Source: Enterococcus rotai (GTDB taxonomy: Bacteria; Bacillota; Bacilli; Lactobacillales; Enterococcaceae). From it: a stretch of 64,000 nt of DNA. Made by a program: the position numbers and the translations under genes. Of this stretch, positions 59,468 to 64,000 are shown one piece after another. Position 1 is the first letter of the stretch, and each line of letters opens with the position of its first letter. Location: NCBI RefSeq assembly GCF_001465345.1, contig NZ_CP013655.1, positions 558,001-622,000 on the forward strand, in the 5' to 3' direction. The notes beneath the pieces are model-generated. The model was not told where the DNA came from and ran no database searches. It saw only the letters and a list, made by a program, of their open reading frames with translations.

Positions 59468-59526
59468 TGTTCCATTCCCCATTCTAATCCATTCCAGTCT
59501 ATTCTATGCTTTTCTAGGCAAAAAAG

Positions 59527-59566
59527 CTCTCATCGTATCTATTTTACTAAAATACGATGAGAGATG
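59527..59566 (-). terminator. Terminator of the second bgl operon
   Basis: CTCTCATCGTAT and ATACGATGAGAG arms form a 12-bp stem, followed by six T on the minus strand. Confidence 0.87.
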
Positions 59567-59577
59567 CTGTTATTTTT

Positions 59578-62879
<3,302 letters not shown>

Positions 62880-62911
62880 GATAGTAATTCCTCTCTTTGT
62901 TTCATTTTTTA

Positions 62912-62967
62912 GAAAAAAAGTGACCCAAGAAGAAACACTTATACATGAAGTGTTTTTCTTAGGTCAC
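62912..62967 (-). terminator. Conditional terminator before the second EIIBCA gene
   Basis: GTGACCTAAGAAAAACACTT and AAGTGTTTCTTCTTGGGTCAC form a long stem with seven T on the minus strand. Confidence 0.87.
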
Positions 62968-62988
62968 GCCTGCTTAACCAGTAACGAT
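62959..62988 (-). promoter_or_regulatory. RAT between antiterminator and EIIBCA genes
   Basis: The minus strand reads CGTTACTGGTTAAGCAGGCG followed by TGACCTAAG. It starts two bases after the stop codon of the antiterminator gene and overlaps the terminator arm. Confidence 0.85.
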
Positions 62989-62989
62989 C

Positions 62990-63826
62990 CTATTGATTGC
63001 TCGATAAGCGATTTAAGTGAAGTGTTAAGTACATCAATTCATCATTTGAAATCGTCCAATCATATTGTTGTTCCAAAAATGTTTTGATTTTAACTGCACA
63101 CTGATAATCTTGCTCATATTTGACAGCGATCAAATTGATCAAGGACGAATCCTCATTTGAGGAAACTTCTTTATCTAGCTGTCTTTTGACAAAGTAACGA
63201 ATATGGGTAATGAAACGAGTAAAATCATAAGAAGTTTCATCGTATTCTTTGCCATAATGATATTTAATAATATCGATAATGCTTTGAATGATTTTCGTTG
63301 TCAGCATGGTTTCGTTCATATTGCTAGTAGAATTATAGGCATTCACAAAATGAAGGGTAATAAAAGCTGCTTCTTGATCTGGAATAGCAATACCTGTTTT
63401 CTCCCGCATCATTTGAACGGCTTTCAACGCAAATGCATATTCTTTTGTATAAATTTGTTTAATGTCCCATTCTAATGGCGAGCGCATTTGTAATCCTTCT
63501 GCGGCTCGATTTAAGACAAACCCGATATGATCGGACAATGTCAGCAAAATGGAATCATCGATCGATTGCTCTAATTCTGCTTCACCTAATTGAATAATAT
63601 CACTGGCCAGTTCAATATCTTCAATATCGATTCGTCCAAGCAGATTATCTAAGTTACTAACGGAATTATTACCTTCAAGAACAAATCTTTTTTCAATCCG
63701 GGCAGAATCGATCACGTCACCTTCACGCTTGTTAAAGCCAACGCCTTTGCCCATAATGATTTCTTCGATGTTGTCATCATTCAAAACCAAAGAAACATTA
63801 TTATTAAAAACTTTCAGTATTTTCAT
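62990..63826 (-). CDS. BglG/LicT-family transcriptional antiterminator (second)
   Basis: A 278-residue antiterminator with the CAT RNA-binding domain (MKILKVFNNNVSLVLNDDN) and two PRDs. Likely phosphorylated histidines lie in LSDHIGFVL, ITLHFVNA, FITHIRYFVK and LTLHLNRL. It acts on RATs on both sides of its own gene. Confidence 0.93.
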   Translation of the reverse strand: MKILKVFNNNVSLVLNDDNIEEIIMGKGVGFNKREGDVIDSARIEKRFVLEGNNSVSNLDNLLGRIDIEDIELASDIIQLGEAELEQSIDDSILLTLSDHIGFVLNRAAEGLQMRSPLEWDIKQIYTKEYAFALKAVQMMREKTGIAIPDQEAAFITLHFVNAYNSTSNMNETMLTTKIIQSIIDIIKYHYGKEYDETSYDFTRFITHIRYFVKRQLDKEVSSNEDSSLINLIAVKYEQDYQCAVKIKTFLEQQYDWTISNDELMYLTLHLNRLSSNQ

Positions 63827-63857
63827 TGAAATTATCTCCTGTTCTTGTCTTGAAAAA

Positions 63858-63911
63858 CGAAAAAAGACCTGACCATATCAAACATCACCAAAAAAAGTAA
63901 TGTGAGAGGTC
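63858..63911 (-). terminator. Leader terminator of the second bgl operon
   Basis: AGACCTGACC and GGTCACGCC-side arms (GACCT / AGGTC base, inner ACATCAC / GTAATGT) with a T run on the minus strand. Confidence 0.72.
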
Positions 63912-63935
63912 ACGCCTGCTTAACCAGTAACGATC
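63905..63935 (-). promoter_or_regulatory. RAT upstream of the second antiterminator gene
   Basis: The minus strand reads GGATCGTTACTGGTTAAGCA followed by GGCGTGACCTC. The core is identical to the RAT at 62959-62988. Confidence 0.85.
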
Positions 63936-63945
63936 CGTTGACCAA

Positions 63946-63974
63946 AGTATACAACGACTTGTTTTCTTTGTCAA
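63946..63974 (-). promoter_or_regulatory. Promoter of the second bgl operon
   Basis: Consensus TTGACA (63969-63974) and TATACT (63946-63951) on the minus strand with 17 bases between. A cre-like half-site (TGTAAGCG) lies just upstream. Confidence 0.85.
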
Positions 63975-64000
63975 TAGTACGCTTACATTTTAAATAGAAG

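Overview
The window looks like chromosome from a low-GC Gram-positive of the Enterococcus type. The evidence is AT-rich DNA, strong AGGAGG-type ribosome binding sites, several lipoproteins with an L/V-x-G-C lipobox, many PTS sugar systems, PrfA/Crp- and Mga-like regulators, Fst/MazEF/RelBE toxin-antitoxin modules and an Apf-like LysM protein. No rRNA or tRNA gene was seen. Species was not determined. Most genes are on the minus strand.

Layout. 1-5.0 kb: a cut-off AraC regulator, a two-component system with a PepSY lipoprotein, a coiled-coil lipoprotein and a DUF308 membrane protein. 5.2-8.7 kb: an accessory patch packed with toxin-antitoxin units, namely a MazEF-type pair whose toxin has an in-frame stop, a complete type I Fst system with its antisense RNA, two tandem structured RNA-like elements, an intact MazEF/PemIK pair with a palindromic operator, and a RelBE pair. 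8.8-14.9 kb: a DJ-1/PfpI protein, a WYL regulator, a PrfA-like regulator divergent from an MFS transporter, and an Mga-like regulator. 14.9-18.2 kb: an operon of lipoate-protein ligase plus a MetNIQ-like ABC transporter whose ATPase lacks the usual C-terminal domain.

18.5-25.4 kb: a beta-glucoside locus (antiterminator, EIIBCA, two GH1 phospho-beta-glucosidases, RpiR regulator). 25.5-33 kb: a small unknown protein, a secreted GH18 chitinase, an atypical OmpR-like regulator, a Crp-like regulator with a divergent YczE-like membrane protein, an LssY-C protein and an Apf-like LysM protein. 33.4-37.7 kb: a three-gene envelope cluster led by a protein with a long Asp/Glu/Tyr repeat, followed by a GH73 autolysin with two LysM domains. 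38.7-43 kb: a P1B-4 metal ATPase with twin ArsR/SmtB-type operators, an oligopeptide-binding lipoprotein and an OsmC protein.

43.7-56.2 kb: a mucin core-1 O-glycan locus. A secreted GH101 endo-alpha-N-acetylgalactosaminidase would release Gal-beta-1,3-GalNAc; a mannose-family PTS would import it; a GH35 beta-galactosidase, AgaS, LacC and LacD would carry it through tagatose 6-phosphate into glycolysis; and a GntR/UTRA regulator reads a TGGTTATAACCA palindrome. 56.2-64 kb: a decayed helix-turn-helix/transposase fragment, a lipoprotein, a metallophosphoesterase and a second complete bgl-type operon with an antiterminator target both before and after its antiterminator gene.

A roughly 90-115 bp intergenic repeat occurs at three places (28.6, 29.7 and 52.3 kb), with a possible worn copy near 57.9 kb. 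One copy supplies the stop codon of lacC. Everything here was read by eye. Family assignments rest on visible motifs, not database searches.
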